A DNA stretch of 64,000 nt from Mesobacillus zeae (GCF_003570705.1 NZ_QWVT01000015.1:1-64000), one strand, 5' to 3'; shown: positions 51,440 to 60,279, counted from the first letter of the stretch. Made by a program: numbers and translations. Notes: a model not told the origin generated them from the sequence alone.

Positions 51440-51640
51440 CCTTTTGTTACTCATCCCGAAAGTGACCGAAACTATACACGTAATTCCTATATTATGCCAA
51501 TAAAAGAAAAATGGTTTGTTTTTGGGGTGGAACAAATCAGTTTATTAAACTATCTTTATGTTTATGAAGATCAAAGATATGCATATGATTTAATCATTAT
51601 GAAAGATGGGCAAGAAAATAGGGATACTAAAGATAGCTAA
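51440..51640 (+). pseudogene. Remnant of an M23-like peptidase-family gene
   Basis: In one frame the DNA reads HPESDRNYTRNSYIMPIKEK, WFVFGVEQISLLNYLYVYED and QRYAYDLIIMKDG to a stop at 51640. Shifting by one base between about 51522 and 51548 instead gives WFVFWGGTNQFI, closer to the conserved FWGGxN..NYH...QRYAYD block of M23-like proteins I remember. So the piece appears to be the central part of such a gene with two indels, and lacks both a start and most of the domain. Confidence 0.45.
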
Positions 51641-51993
51641 GATTGACGTTATAATCGGTTTTGTTTTCAAATTAATCTTGCCCCTTTCCTTCTTTTATTG
51701 ACCAAATTAATGCAAAAAACGAACAAAGCACCAAAATAACCAGTACACTTTTCCTGAGAAATGTGTTCATCAAGTCCATACGTATCAAATTTAATGACGG
51801 GCATGATCCAATTCAAGGAGATTTTGTTTGTCCATAAAAACTTAGAAGTACTAAGATTTCTAATTTTGTTAAAAAAATGCCCCTTTGAAATTGCTATGCC
51901 ATTCGGTATTGCTATTTAAAAGGGGATACTTTCCGAATCAAGCTATTTGGTCAAACCGCCATAAATGATGAGAGCCCAAGGGGGGAGAAGAAT
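51641..51993. other. Intergenic stretch before the GrpB gene
   Basis: CCCCTTT at 51881 and AAAGGGG at 51919 can pair around an AT-rich interior; otherwise nothing is recognised. Confidence 0.35.
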
Positions 51994-52566
51994 GTGACAA
52001 AACCTGAAGTTATACTAATAGATTATAACCCTGACTGGCCTCGAAAATATGAGGAAGAGAAGAATAGGATCCTTGAAGTGACAGGGAAAGAAATTATGGC
52101 AATTGCACACATAGGCAGCACTTCAATAAAAGGGTTGGCTGCCAAACCCATCATTGACATTATGGCAGGTATCAAGAAGTTAAAAGACTTCGAAGCATTA
52201 ATTCAACCTTTGGACAAAATCGGTTATCAATACATACCTAAAGCCGAGTTTAAAGAAAGAAAATTTTTCAGAAAAGGGCTATGGGGGCGGGGGACTTGTC
52301 ACTTACATATTTGTGAGATTGATAGCAATGAATGGAAAGAAAAATTGTTTTTTCGTGACTTCTTAAGGTTGCACCCAGAATCAGTAGAGGAATACAGTAC
52401 TTTTAAAAAAGAACTTGCCGCTAAATTCCAGTTTGACAGAGCCAGGTATACTGAAGAAAAAGGTCCCTTTGTTAGGGCCATTATTGATAAGGCCCTAATG
52501 AACGGACCCTTAGTAGAGCCCTCTAACCAAAGAGAATCTGGGACGAAAAAAAGTTATTCATTTTAG
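51994..52566 (+). CDS. GrpB-family (UPF0157) protein
   Basis: A 190-residue protein of the nucleotidyltransferase-like GrpB family: ILIDYNPDWPRKYEEEKNRI at the start, AHIGSTSIKGLAAKPIIDIM (the GSTS..KPxIDI block), RGTCHLHICEIDSNEWKE and FRDFLRLHPESVEEYSTFKK. The family is related to minimal nucleotidyltransferases; its substrate is unknown. GGGGGGAGA lies about 6 nt before the GTG start. A short unstructured tail (about 170-190) extends past the domain. Confidence 0.88.
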   Translation: MTKPEVILIDYNPDWPRKYEEEKNRILEVTGKEIMAIAHIGSTSIKGLAAKPIIDIMAGIKKLKDFEALIQPLDKIGYQYIPKAEFKERKFFRKGLWGRGTCHLHICEIDSNEWKEKLFFRDFLRLHPESVEEYSTFKKELAAKFQFDRARYTEEKGPFVRAIIDKALMNGPLVEPSNQRESGTKKSYSF

Positions 52567-52602
52567 TTCTTTGAAAGGATCTTCGATTCAAAACATCACC
52601 AG

Positions 52603-53208
52603 CTATCCTTGCAAGACCAAGTTAGCCTTTTTCTTAGGACATTCCGTTTCCAAATAGTAATCTTCCGCCTTCCAATATCTTTCTTTGAACTTATTTATAT
52701 TCACTTGAGTATCTGTACTTTCACGAAGAAACCTAGTTTCTCGTGAGCACTCTATAAAAACCAGACTATCGAAGTAATTTAACCATGCTTCTCTTTGAAG
52801 AAAGACACCTTCGATTACAACCACCGCGCCATCCGGGATGGAAAGGGTCCTGTATGAGACTGTATCACAAGAGTTACAATAAAAAGGAAGTTCAAACTTA
52901 TTTGAAAACCTCAGCTTTTCAAAAAAATGTGTGCTTAACCAAGGAATATCCCATTGTAAATAATAATATTCAAACCATTCTTCTCGCCCGGTATGATAGC
53001 GCTTTTTCCGCTCAACAATATGGTCATCCATATGGAAAACATAGAATGGAATATTCTTTTCTTCTAAATGTTTGCTGAGTTCTTCAGCAATTGTTGTTTT
53101 TCCGGAGCGGCTTAATCCGTCTAATCCTAATATAAAACGGTTTCCTTTTCTAAAGCTGGTAATCTCTTTTAAGATTAATTGTACATTCATTTTCACCGTT
53201 GTTTGCAT
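52603..53208 (-). CDS. P-loop kinase, uridine-kinase-like
   Basis: A 201-residue kinase: Walker A in LDGLSRSGKTTIAEEL (about 29-44), a DD pair in FHMDDHIVERKKRYHTG, and VVVIEGVFLQREAW at the Walker B position. The arrangement matches uridine kinase/phosphoribulokinase-like proteins in Bacillus annotated as kinases of unknown substrate. GGGGAATAAGA precedes the ATG; an internal Met at residue 7 is a possible alternative start. It converges on the GrpB gene. Confidence 0.78.
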   Translation of the reverse strand: MQTTVKMNVQLILKEITSFRKGNRFILGLDGLSRSGKTTIAEELSKHLEEKNIPFYVFHMDDHIVERKKRYHTGREEWFEYYYLQWDIPWLSTHFFEKLRFSNKFELPFYCNSCDTVSYRTLSIPDGAVVVIEGVFLQREAWLNYFDSLVFIECSRETRFLRESTDTQVNINKFKERYWKAEDYYLETECPKKKANLVLQG

Positions 53209-53722
53209 TCTTATTCCCCACCCAATATTTTGTTTTCAGGTTCAAATTCTTTATTCCTGGAATCTTCATTGCTTATGTAATAACCCCTTTGCGGTTGGCA
53301 GGGAACTGACGGTTTTAAATAAAGACTCATTGATAAAATTAAAGCAGCTCCGTATATCACCGCTATATCCTCTAATCCTCAAATGTTGGCTTGAACAGTG
53401 ACAAATCGGGGAGGCAATGCAGAGTATTTAAGGCCTTATAAAATCCCTAAACATAATGACCCTGGTCGCGGCTGGCGGTGGGGGTAGAACACACTTTTGC
53501 AAAGTCTTTCTTCGTTTGACATATATATATTAGTCTATCATAGGTTGTCTGGTACATGGAAAAACCGAGCCATCCATTACGATGACCTGTCTCATTCTAA
53601 CAATCCCTTCAAATGATATTATAATGTAAATACGACATATATTCCCCAAAACCTTTTAACATTATCATTTAGGTAATATGTTCATTATGTATGGAGAAGC
53701 AAATTTTATTGTTTAAATCCAA
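53209..53722. other. Intergenic stretch, nothing recognised
   Basis: Short open frames are present on both strands but none has a start signal or recognisable product. The sequence is AT-rich, with no repeat matching the other families. Confidence 0.4.
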
Positions 53723-53762
53723 AGCAGCCCATCCCCGGCTAATAACTGGGAGATGGGCTGTT
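53723..53762 (-). terminator. Terminator of the 53797 gene
   Basis: CAGCCCATCTCCC and GGGGATGGGCTG (minus strand) pair around about 11 nt, followed by CTTT. Confidence 0.75.
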
Positions 53763-53796
53763 AGAATGGAGCTGTTTTCTACAGGGATTGCAAACG

Positions 53797-54279
53797 TTAA
53801 TAATATCTTGGCATGGCGACTGGTCGAAGATTTCGGAATGCGACTCTTAAAACGCCATCGACAATGCGGTTTTGAGAAGCAGGCGATACATTATAAATTC
53901 TCATGATATCAAAGATCCAAGGGTGCCTTCTGCTTAACTGCCTGCTTGCCTGAGCGATTTTTTGTTCAATATTTCCAGTGAACCTGTTAAAGTTTTCATC
54001 AACATAAGTAACCATCGATCTGAAAAGATACTCGGAAAGCTTTCGTTCCATTCCGCCCCGTTCGATTTCCCGGTAAAGGTTTCGATGCTGCTGGTTAAGG
54101 ATTCTCATAACGCGGTTTACATCTACAGCAGTCCTGAAAGAATCCATCTCGTAAGAAAAGTCATTTGCGCCTGGATACGTTTCAAATTGTTCATATGGCC
54201 CTACATGCGGTACTGCATAAGGGGTAGTCAGAAGGTATGGGTTAGGAGCGGAAGGTTGGAACATTTGATTGTAATACAT
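53797..54279 (-). CDS. Hypothetical protein with Tyr/Pro-rich N-terminus
   Basis: A 160-residue protein: the first 45 residues are Tyr/Pro/Phe/Gln-rich (MYYNQMFQPSAPNPYLLTTP), followed by a helical domain (AVDVNRVMRILNQQHRNLYR, FRSMVTYVDENFNRFTGNI, QASRQLSRRHPW). The low-complexity head resembles those of spore coat proteins, but the family is not recognised. The start at 54279 is preferred because GGTGGTGATG lies upstream; the frame is open to 54330. Confidence 0.65.
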   Translation of the reverse strand: MYYNQMFQPSAPNPYLLTTPYAVPHVGPYEQFETYPGANDFSYEMDSFRTAVDVNRVMRILNQQHRNLYREIERGGMERKLSEYLFRSMVTYVDENFNRFTGNIEQKIAQASRQLSRRHPWIFDIMRIYNVSPASQNRIVDGVLRVAFRNLRPVAMPRYY

Positions 54280-54494
54280 CTCATCACCACCTGTATTATT
54301 CCTGGTCATTATATGTAGGCGATGATACATATGCCACTGGTCTTTTATAATGGAGCATTGAACGGTTTAGGGATTTGAAGGGGGTACCTATGAATAAAGA
54401 TAAGGAGGATATTAGGGCCCCGAAAATTATTGACTTGAAAAAGGTTTGAAGATTATGGATCAGTCGCTATCTTCTTTGAGGAAAATATTGATAA

Positions 54495-54961
54495 TTATTC
54501 ACCTCTGTAATTGAAATGGCTAATCCAAATATAATGAACAAATTTTAATTTCTTCCCATTCATTTCGAACTCAACATCGCTGGATGCTGTATGTTTGAAT
54601 TCGTTTTTCTCTAAAACCTTTTGAGAGGCTATGTTTGTAATTGTAGTTTTTGCATGAATTTGTTTTATTCCTTCCTTCGTAACAATCTCCATATGCAAAT
54701 TTAGCGCTTTATTTGCAATGCCTTTTCCTGTATGTACCTCTGTCCAATTCTATAGCCGACATGACATAGAGTTTCGGAGTAATCACAATCTACTAGGTTG
54801 ATTCTTCCAAGAATTGTACCCTGTTTATCCTTAATTAAATAGAAATACGAAATTCCTTGCTCTTGCTCTTTTAATAAGGATTTAAGCTTGATTATAAATA
54901 TCAAATAGTTATAGTAATCATCTCCGCGGTTGGAGAATTGGAACCCAGGACATATTTTCAA
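54495..54961 (-). pseudogene. GNAT acetyltransferase remnant, frameshifted and lacking its start
   Basis: On the minus strand, RGDDYYNYLIF and EQEQGISYFYLIKDKQGTIL to NLVDCDYSETLCHVGYRIGQ form the N-terminal GNAT strands. After a one-base shift near 54715 the product continues LHMEIVTKEGIKQIHAKTTI and NIASQKVLEKNEFKHTAS to a stop at 54495. The upstream part before residue 20 is not in frame and has no start signal. The acetyl-CoA loop region is where the shift falls. It looks like a decayed gene. Confidence 0.7.
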
Positions 54962-55076
54962 TCATATCCTGCCGGAGCTTAGACATAATGGGGTGACTGA
55001 GCTGCAGATTGACAAAATGTTGGGCGGGAATGCGGTCGGCCTTTTCAGTGATACTGCAGCAAAGGTTGTTTCGTAG
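54948..55076 (+). pseudogene. C-terminal fragment of a phosphotriesterase-like gene
   Basis: A plus-strand frame of 42 codons reads GHIFNHILPELRHNGVTELQ then IDKMLGGNAVGLFSDTAAKVVS and stops. The helix-plus-closing pattern (LPELRxxGVTExQIDxMxxxNxxxLFS) matches the end of phosphotriesterase-family amidohydrolases as I remember them. Nothing upstream encodes the rest, and it overlaps the head of the GNAT remnant on the other strand, so a deletion or rearrangement joined two gene ends here. Confidence 0.5.
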
Positions 55077-55101
55077 TATAAAAAAAGACCAAGATATATA
55101 C

Positions 55102-55140
55102 AAAAAAGGTGATCACTCTACCGGAGATGATCACCTTTTT
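55102..55140. terminator. Bidirectional terminator
   Basis: AAAAAAGGTGATCA pairs with TGATCACCTTTTT around 12 nt. It serves the fragment on the plus strand and the M42 peptidase gene on the minus strand. Confidence 0.9.
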
Positions 55141-55175
55141 GCAGTATTATTCTGTAAATAAATCTTAAGTTGTTC

Positions 55176-56225
55176 TTATAAAATCATTTCTGACTGCAGG
55201 TAGTGATAAAGGAGTTTTGCCGTGTTTTCAATGGAATCTATATGCGTTCTTTCAAATGCATGGGATGAATCGATGCCCGGTCCAATTAAGCCATGAATGA
55301 TATCATGCCCTGCCCTGATTGCGGCTGAAGCATCGGATCCATAAAAAGGGTAGATGTCCAGCTTATAGCTGATATCATTGTCAACGGCTAACTTGACAAG
55401 TCTTTTTCTTAATTCATAATGATACGGACCGCTTGCATCTTTCGCGCAGATCGAAACGGTGTATTCATCCGTCGATTGCCCATCACCCATTGCTCCCATA
55501 TCAACTGCCAGGTACTCAACCGTTTCAGGAGTAATGTTTGAGTTTCCGCCGTAACCGATTTCCTCATTGTTCGAAATGAGAAAATGGGTGGTGTATGGAA
55601 GTACAATATTTTCTGCCTTCACTTGCTTAATGAGCTGAAGCAGGATGGCGACACTTGCTTTATCATCAAGATGCCGAGATTTAATAAAACCTGATGCTGT
55701 AATTTGAACACGCGGATCAAAAGAGACAAAATCTCCAACTTCAATGCCAAGAGATTTTACATCATCAGCGTTATGTACTTTTTCATCAAGGCGGACTTCC
55801 ATATTATCCTGGCTCCGTTCCGCTTTCCCTGCATCCTTATATACATGGACAGAGGTTTGGTGCATTAAAATGGTGCCAGTGAATTTTTTGCCTGTTGATG
55901 TTTCAATTTCACAATACTCGCCCTCAATGGAGTTGTATTTAAAGCCACCGATTAAATCAAGCTTAAGGCGCCCGGTTGGCTTGATTTCTTTTACAATCGC
56001 TCCAAGAGTATCAACATGGGCAGTAAGCATCCTATGGTTCTGCTCATCTTTGCCAGGAAGAGTCGCGATTAATCCTCCTTTACGGTTCCTCGTTGTTTCA
56101 ACATGCAGTTCCTTTAAAAAGTCCTCTACAAAAGTAATGACTTCATTCGTGTTTCCTGAAGGACTAGGAATGCTGACCAATTGTTTAAGTAAATTTAAAG
56201 TTTCTTCCTTGTTTATGTAGGCCAA
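55176..56225 (-). CDS. M42-family metallo-aminopeptidase
   Basis: A 349-residue co-catalytic zinc peptidase (M42 glutamyl-/deblocking aminopeptidase type, often misnamed endoglucanase): AHVDTLGAIV near 68, HLDDKASVAIL near 180, NNEEIGYGGNSN near 215 with the catalytic Glu, VDMGAMGDG and the late zinc ligand in GIDSSHAFERTH. It is cytoplasmic and cleaves short peptides. TTG is the start, with AAAGGGG 8 nt upstream. Homologous to B. subtilis YhfE/YtoP types, which I cannot separate here. Confidence 0.88.
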   Translation of the reverse strand: MAYINKEETLNLLKQLVSIPSPSGNTNEVITFVEDFLKELHVETTRNRKGGLIATLPGKDEQNHRMLTAHVDTLGAIVKEIKPTGRLKLDLIGGFKYNSIEGEYCEIETSTGKKFTGTILMHQTSVHVYKDAGKAERSQDNMEVRLDEKVHNADDVKSLGIEVGDFVSFDPRVQITASGFIKSRHLDDKASVAILLQLIKQVKAENIVLPYTTHFLISNNEEIGYGGNSNITPETVEYLAVDMGAMGDGQSTDEYTVSICAKDASGPYHYELRKRLVKLAVDNDISYKLDIYPFYGSDASAAIRAGHDIIHGLIGPGIDSSHAFERTHIDSIENTAKLLYHYLQSEMIL

Positions 56226-56403
56226 AGTAAATCCCCTTTCAAAATAAATATCATAATTCTTATTATAATCTTTTTACTCCCTGTAGACAGATTTTTCAAT
56301 GAAATGATTTTTCTTCCTTGTTCGCGGTAAGGGTGATTTCAGTAACCTATTCCCTGAGCACCTCATATTTTGTTAAAGATGTTAAATCTGGGAGGGAGAA
56401 AAA

Positions 56404-57297
56404 ATGAAAGAAAACTCGTACAGGGAATCTTTAGCTGAATGGTGTGAGGAAATTAGCTTTACTTGGGAATCAGCTCTCGGCCAACCTAAGGACCTTTTTG
56501 ATGATACTGTCCAAAAGCACTGGTGTGACAGGCTATTTTTACTTAAAAAGGAAGCGGAAGCGGATAATAATATGAGCGATACTGAACTGTACAATAAAGC
56601 AGCGGCTTTACATGACGAACTAACAAGCATCCTGTCCCGGGATGGGCGCCATGAAGATGAGAGGGTCCAGCCTGTTCCGGTTGGAGGGCACCGTTTGCCG
56701 TCACTTCCTTACCGGTATGATGCTTTAGAACCGGTCATCTCTGAGGAAATCATGAGACTGCACCATTTAAAACATCATCAAACGTATGTAGATGGACTGA
56801 ACAAAGCAGAAAAGGAAATGCAAAAGGCCAGGGAAAACGGAGATTTTGGCTTGATTAAACATTGGGAAAGAGAAGCAGCTTTTCACGGTTCCGGCCATTA
56901 TTTACACACTATATTTTGGAGCAATATGAGCCCGGATGGCGGAGGGGAGCCGTCAGGACAATTGAGTCAAGCAATCAAGACTGCTTTCGGAAGCTTTGAG
57001 AAATTCAAGAAGCACTTTTCCGAAGCAGCGAAAAATGTAGAAGCAGTAGGCTGGGCTATTCTCGTTTGGGCACCAAGGTCTCATCGTTTAGAAATATTAA
57101 CAGCCGAAAAACATCAAAATTTAACACAATGGGACGTCATACCTTTACTAGTTCTTGATGTTTGGGAGCATGCATATTACCTTCAATATAAAAATGAACG
57201 GGCTAAATATGTTGAACAATGGTGGAAAGTAGTCAACTGGAGGGATGTTGGAAAACGCTTTAAGGAAGCCAAAACAATCATGTGGCAGCCATATTAA
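56404..57297 (+). CDS. sodF: Iron/manganese superoxide dismutase with N-terminal extension (SodF-like)
   Basis: A 297-residue superoxide dismutase: a charged N-terminal extension (1-95) absent from SodA, then the Fe/Mn SOD domain (LPSLPYRYDALEPVI, LHHLKHHQTYVDGLN, FHGSGHYLHTIFWSNM, VWEHAYYLQYKNER). The metal ligands His, His, Asp and His fall in those blocks. B. subtilis SodF has the same extended architecture and length (about 281). GGGAGGGAG precedes the start. It appears monocistronic. Confidence 0.88.
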   Translation: MKENSYRESLAEWCEEISFTWESALGQPKDLFDDTVQKHWCDRLFLLKKEAEADNNMSDTELYNKAAALHDELTSILSRDGRHEDERVQPVPVGGHRLPSLPYRYDALEPVISEEIMRLHHLKHHQTYVDGLNKAEKEMQKARENGDFGLIKHWEREAAFHGSGHYLHTIFWSNMSPDGGGEPSGQLSQAIKTAFGSFEKFKKHFSEAAKNVEAVGWAILVWAPRSHRLEILTAEKHQNLTQWDVIPLLVLDVWEHAYYLQYKNERAKYVEQWWKVVNWRDVGKRFKEAKTIMWQPY

Positions 57298-57475
57298 TTT
57301 ATCTTAAGAGGACACCATAATTTTGTGAGAGAAATTTTTGTGTTTTTGTGGAGAGAAATCACTTTTATTCCTAGACTCCCTATTGCTATGACACCGGATA
57401 GAATAAAACCCTTCGAAGAAGCGCTAATAGGAAAGAGGATAGGTACGCTTAGCAGCACGTTATATTTACTGACAG

Positions 57476-57526
57476 ATGGTCGATAAAACACCAGAGCTGG
57501 TAGATATCCTGCTAAAGGTCGTGAAC
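57476..57526. repeat. Degenerate third locus of the 21-bp repeat family
   Basis: About 2.5 units, reading MVDKTPE, LVDILLK, VVN in the plus frame, show the same (M/L/V)(V/I)D(I) heptad pattern as the arrays at 106 and 40447. It lies in the otherwise gene-free 57298-57611 gap. With so few units it could be chance. Confidence 0.35.
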
Positions 57527-57611
57527 TATGGTTAATCATCTACCTTTTCAATCACATAAATCAATTTTTTAAGTACACACTAAACGTATGTTCGGGAGGT
57601 GATGAACCAAT

Positions 57612-57914
57612 ATGGATTCGAAAGATTTTGACCAAGTTTATAAGGAATATAAGGAGCAAGCCAGTTTTAAAAGCATGGGAGAAACTGATCCTGGTAAAGA
57701 AAAAATCGTTGCGGTTCGTAAAAATGATGATGGGGACATTATTGCATTCAAAACAGATAGCGGAAGGGAACTGGATTACCTGGCTGCTTTGGACGATGCA
57801 AAAGCAGGGAAGCTAGCACACGTTGACGTATTTCATAAATATGGAAGAGATATAATCCGGAGTGAACCCGATGGTATAAAAGAAAATAATTTGGATCAAT
57901 TGCCGTTATTTTAA
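57612..57914 (+). CDS. DUF3892-family protein
   Basis: A 100-residue protein: an acidic N-terminus (MDSKDFDQVYKEYKEQASF), then KIVAVRKNDDGDIIAFKTDS and GRELDYLAALDDAKAGKLAH with the typical DUF3892 pattern, ending EPDGIKENNLDQLPLF. The family is small, uncharacterised and common in Bacillus. GGGAGGTGAT lies upstream of the ATG. Confidence 0.8.
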   Translation: MDSKDFDQVYKEYKEQASFKSMGETDPGKEKIVAVRKNDDGDIIAFKTDSGRELDYLAALDDAKAGKLAHVDVFHKYGRDIIRSEPDGIKENNLDQLPLF

Positions 57915-57935
57915 TAAACTATGCTGAAGGAAATT

Positions 57936-57971
57936 AAAAATAGAGGCTGAACCAATGCTAGGTCCAGCCTC
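57936..57971 (-). terminator. Terminator downstream of the lipoprotein remnant
   Basis: GAGGCTG and CAGCCTC pair around about 15 nt; on the minus strand TATTTTTAATTT follows. Confidence 0.65.
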
Positions 57972-57977
57972 CATCTA

Positions 57978-58225
57978 CTATTGAGTGTCTTCTTCAGTAT
58001 CCGTAGCGCCATCATCCTCAGTATTGTCTTCCTCGGTGCCTTTCTCAGCGCTATCATCCTCAGTACCGTCCTTCTTTGATACCTTCTTCAGTGCCTTCTT
58101 CTAGGTTTTGATTCTTTTCGGTTTCTTCCTCGTTATTCGCGTCATTACTGCAGCCAGTGGCAATTCCAGTTAACATGAAAGCAGCCATAAATGTTAAAAG
58201 CCATTTGTGGAGATTTTTCTACCAT
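57978..58225 (-). pseudogene. Small acidic lipoprotein gene with two frameshifts
   Basis: On the minus strand, KNLHKWLLTFMAAFMLTGIA then TGCSNDANNEEETEKNQNLE form a signal peptide with lipobox-like IATGC and an acidic linker. The coding frame breaks near 58068 (stop after EGRY) and resumes as KKDGTEDDSAEKGTEEDNTE to TAG at 57978. The ATG at 58223 is separated from the signal peptide by a further one-base shift. Repeated (D/E)GT(E)EDD motifs give a low-complexity acidic tail. It was probably an exported lipoprotein of unknown function. Confidence 0.6.
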
Positions 58226-58333
58226 ATTTAACAATGATTTGCATTCCGTTTGAACTCGCTTAATATCTTTAAATAAATTTCATATTTTACGAAGCCCTTT
58301 AACATTCGGAAACCTTAAATCTATTGAACCGCC

Positions 58334-59959
58334 TTACACTGGAGCTGGCACTTCTGCATTTACTTGCTGCAAACTTGATTTTCCATCATCGACAATGAAG
58401 GATTTTCTTATGGAGACCGGTGCTCCAGGCCTTGTGACGTAAGGAACGACCAGAAAATCCGTTTGCCATTTCTGCTGCGTCAGGCTGCAGCGTACATAAC
58501 CACGCTGGTTGCTGAAAAATTTAATATGTGGGTTTTCCTGTAGTATTTGTGCTGTATTGCTGTTAATATCAGAACCATCACCGCCAGAAGTGATTGATGT
58601 TCCAACAAACTCCACAGCTACACTTTTTGAATTAGTGTCAACAAAATTTACTTTAACCTCATTTGCCCAGCTGGTGTGGACATCCCCAGTCAAGACAATT
58701 GTATTGCTGATGTTTTTTTCGGAGAGAAAATCGAGAATACGTTGCCTTGCTCCTGGATAGCCATCCCAGGCATCCATGCTGTAGTTCTCCTTAATTGGGC
58801 CAAACCCATAGTCCCGTCGGGCGAAGAACACTTGCTGAGCGAGAACCTTCCATTTTGCCTGGGAGGCTGCCAGCCCGTCTAATAGCCAGCGCTCCTGCTG
58901 CTCCCCTAGAAGGGTGCGGGAAGGGTCCATGGACTCGGGGGTTGGGCTGTCCCAGCCGTCACCATTGGCCTGGTCATCCCTGTACTGCCGCGTGTCCAAC
59001 AAATTGAAATCCACTAAGTTGCCATATGAAAGACGGCGGTAAAGCTGCATGTTGCTTCCATTCGGAAACGATGAGCGGCGGAGCGGCATATGTTCATAAT
59101 AAGCCTGGAAAGCGATGGCCCGCCGTTTTAAAAACTCTTCTTTGGATTGCTTGTCAGGATCCTGGGGAATATCACCAGCCCAGTTATTGTCCACCTCATG
59201 GTCATCCATTACAACCATCCATGGAAAATGGGCATGGGCGGCTTGAAGATCGCTATCTAACTTGTATAAAGCATAGCGGTTTCGATAGTCGTCGATTGTA
59301 TAAATTTCAGGGAAGTCTTTGTCAATTGGCCTGACACCAGTGGAATTATGCCTGCCTTCATAAATGTAATCCCCTAAATGGATCACCAGATCCAAATCAT
59401 CCTTGGCCATATGCTGATAGGCTGTGTAATAACCTGTTGGCCAATTTTGACAGGATGCGAACGCAAAGGTCACGTTGTCCACGTGGCTGTGCCTGGCCGG
59501 AGAAGTTTTTGTCCGGCCTGACGGACTAGTATGAGGACCTGCCTTAAAACGGTAAAAATACCATGTAGCGGGCTTTAAGCTGCTCACTTCAACATGAACA
59601 GAGTGACCTAGCTGTGGTTTTGAAACCTCTATTCCTCTTTGTATGACTTTTTTAAAATCAGGATCTTCCGAGATTTCCCATTGAACGGGGAATGGATGTG
59701 GATTCATGCCCCCGCCATTAAGCGGATCGGGTGCAAGTCTTGTCCATAATACGACACCATCATGCAAAGGATCACCAGAAGCAATTCCTAGTGTAAAAGG
59801 ATAAGGCAAAGAATTTGAATTTCCAGGAGCAGCAGAAGCTGTTTTAAACGGCAATGCAGCAGCAATCGAAACTCCCAGAGCCATCCCCATGCCTTTGCCT
59901 GATTTTTTTAAAAAGTTTCTTCTATCAAATTTCTCGTTGCTTCGATGAGAATCTTTCAT
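58334..59959 (-). CDS. phoD: Alkaline phosphatase D (PhoD)
   Basis: A 541-residue calcium- and iron-dependent phosphodiesterase/phosphatase exported by the Tat pathway: DRRNFLKKSGKGMG is the twin-arginine motif (12-25), with cleavage near TASAAPG. Metal-site blocks are FASCQNWPTGYYTAYQHM, VIHLGDYIYEG, VMDDHEVDNNWAGD and VLTGDVHTSWANEV. It releases phosphate from phosphodiesters such as teichoic acid. GGGGAGGGATC precedes the start. A PhoP box lies just upstream, consistent with induction by phosphate starvation. Confidence 0.95.
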   Translation of the reverse strand: MKDSHRSNEKFDRRNFLKKSGKGMGMALGVSIAAALPFKTASAAPGNSNSLPYPFTLGIASGDPLHDGVVLWTRLAPDPLNGGGMNPHPFPVQWEISEDPDFKKVIQRGIEVSKPQLGHSVHVEVSSLKPATWYFYRFKAGPHTSPSGRTKTSPARHSHVDNVTFAFASCQNWPTGYYTAYQHMAKDDLDLVIHLGDYIYEGRHNSTGVRPIDKDFPEIYTIDDYRNRYALYKLDSDLQAAHAHFPWMVVMDDHEVDNNWAGDIPQDPDKQSKEEFLKRRAIAFQAYYEHMPLRRSSFPNGSNMQLYRRLSYGNLVDFNLLDTRQYRDDQANGDGWDSPTPESMDPSRTLLGEQQERWLLDGLAASQAKWKVLAQQVFFARRDYGFGPIKENYSMDAWDGYPGARQRILDFLSEKNISNTIVLTGDVHTSWANEVKVNFVDTNSKSVAVEFVGTSITSGGDGSDINSNTAQILQENPHIKFFSNQRGYVRCSLTQQKWQTDFLVVPYVTRPGAPVSIRKSFIVDDGKSSLQQVNAEVPAPV

Positions 59960-60002
59960 TATGATCCCTCCCCTGTTATTGGTTACAATTTTAGAGAAGA
60001 AA

Positions 60003-60040
60003 TATAGACAAAATATGAATTTACTGTGAAAGATTGTAAA
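60003..60040 (-). promoter_or_regulatory. PhoP box upstream of phoD
   Basis: On the minus strand TTTACA (60040-60035), TTCACA (60030-60025), TTCATA (60019-60014) and TCTATA (60008-60003) recur with 10-11 base spacing, matching the TT(A/C/T)ACA direct repeats bound by PhoP. The last is degenerate. Confidence 0.7.
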
Positions 60041-60116
60041 ATATTAAAAATTTAAAAAGGGTAAAAAATATTCTTAGGTCCTACAGTTGCTTGAAGAGAT
60101 AAATTGCTGCGCTGTT

Positions 60117-60146
60117 AAAAAAAGCTTCCGGAAGTGATCCGGAAGC
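60117..60146 (-). terminator. Terminator, minus strand
   Basis: The perfect stem GCTTCCGGA/TCCGGAAGC with a 5-nt loop is followed on the minus strand by seven T. It lies 11 bases after a minus-strand stop codon. Confidence 0.8.
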
Positions 60147-60156
60147 CTTTTGCTAT

Positions 60157-60279
60157 TTATGAAAGAAGAGTCTGTATAACAGATTGGGCATTGTTCGAAC
60201 TTGAAGTCATAGCCCCAAAAAGCTTCTCTGCGATTTTGAAACCAGAGTAAATAAGTTCGAACAACTTGAAGTCTACGAT
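60157..60279 (-). pseudogene. C-terminal remnant of an unidentified gene
   Basis: A 40-codon minus-strand stretch reads VDFKLFELIYSGFKIAEKLF then GAMTSSSNNAQSVIQTLLS and stops directly before a strong terminator. An in-frame TAG lies upstream and there is no start signal. The stop-terminator pairing argues it was a gene end. I do not recognise it. Confidence 0.35.
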
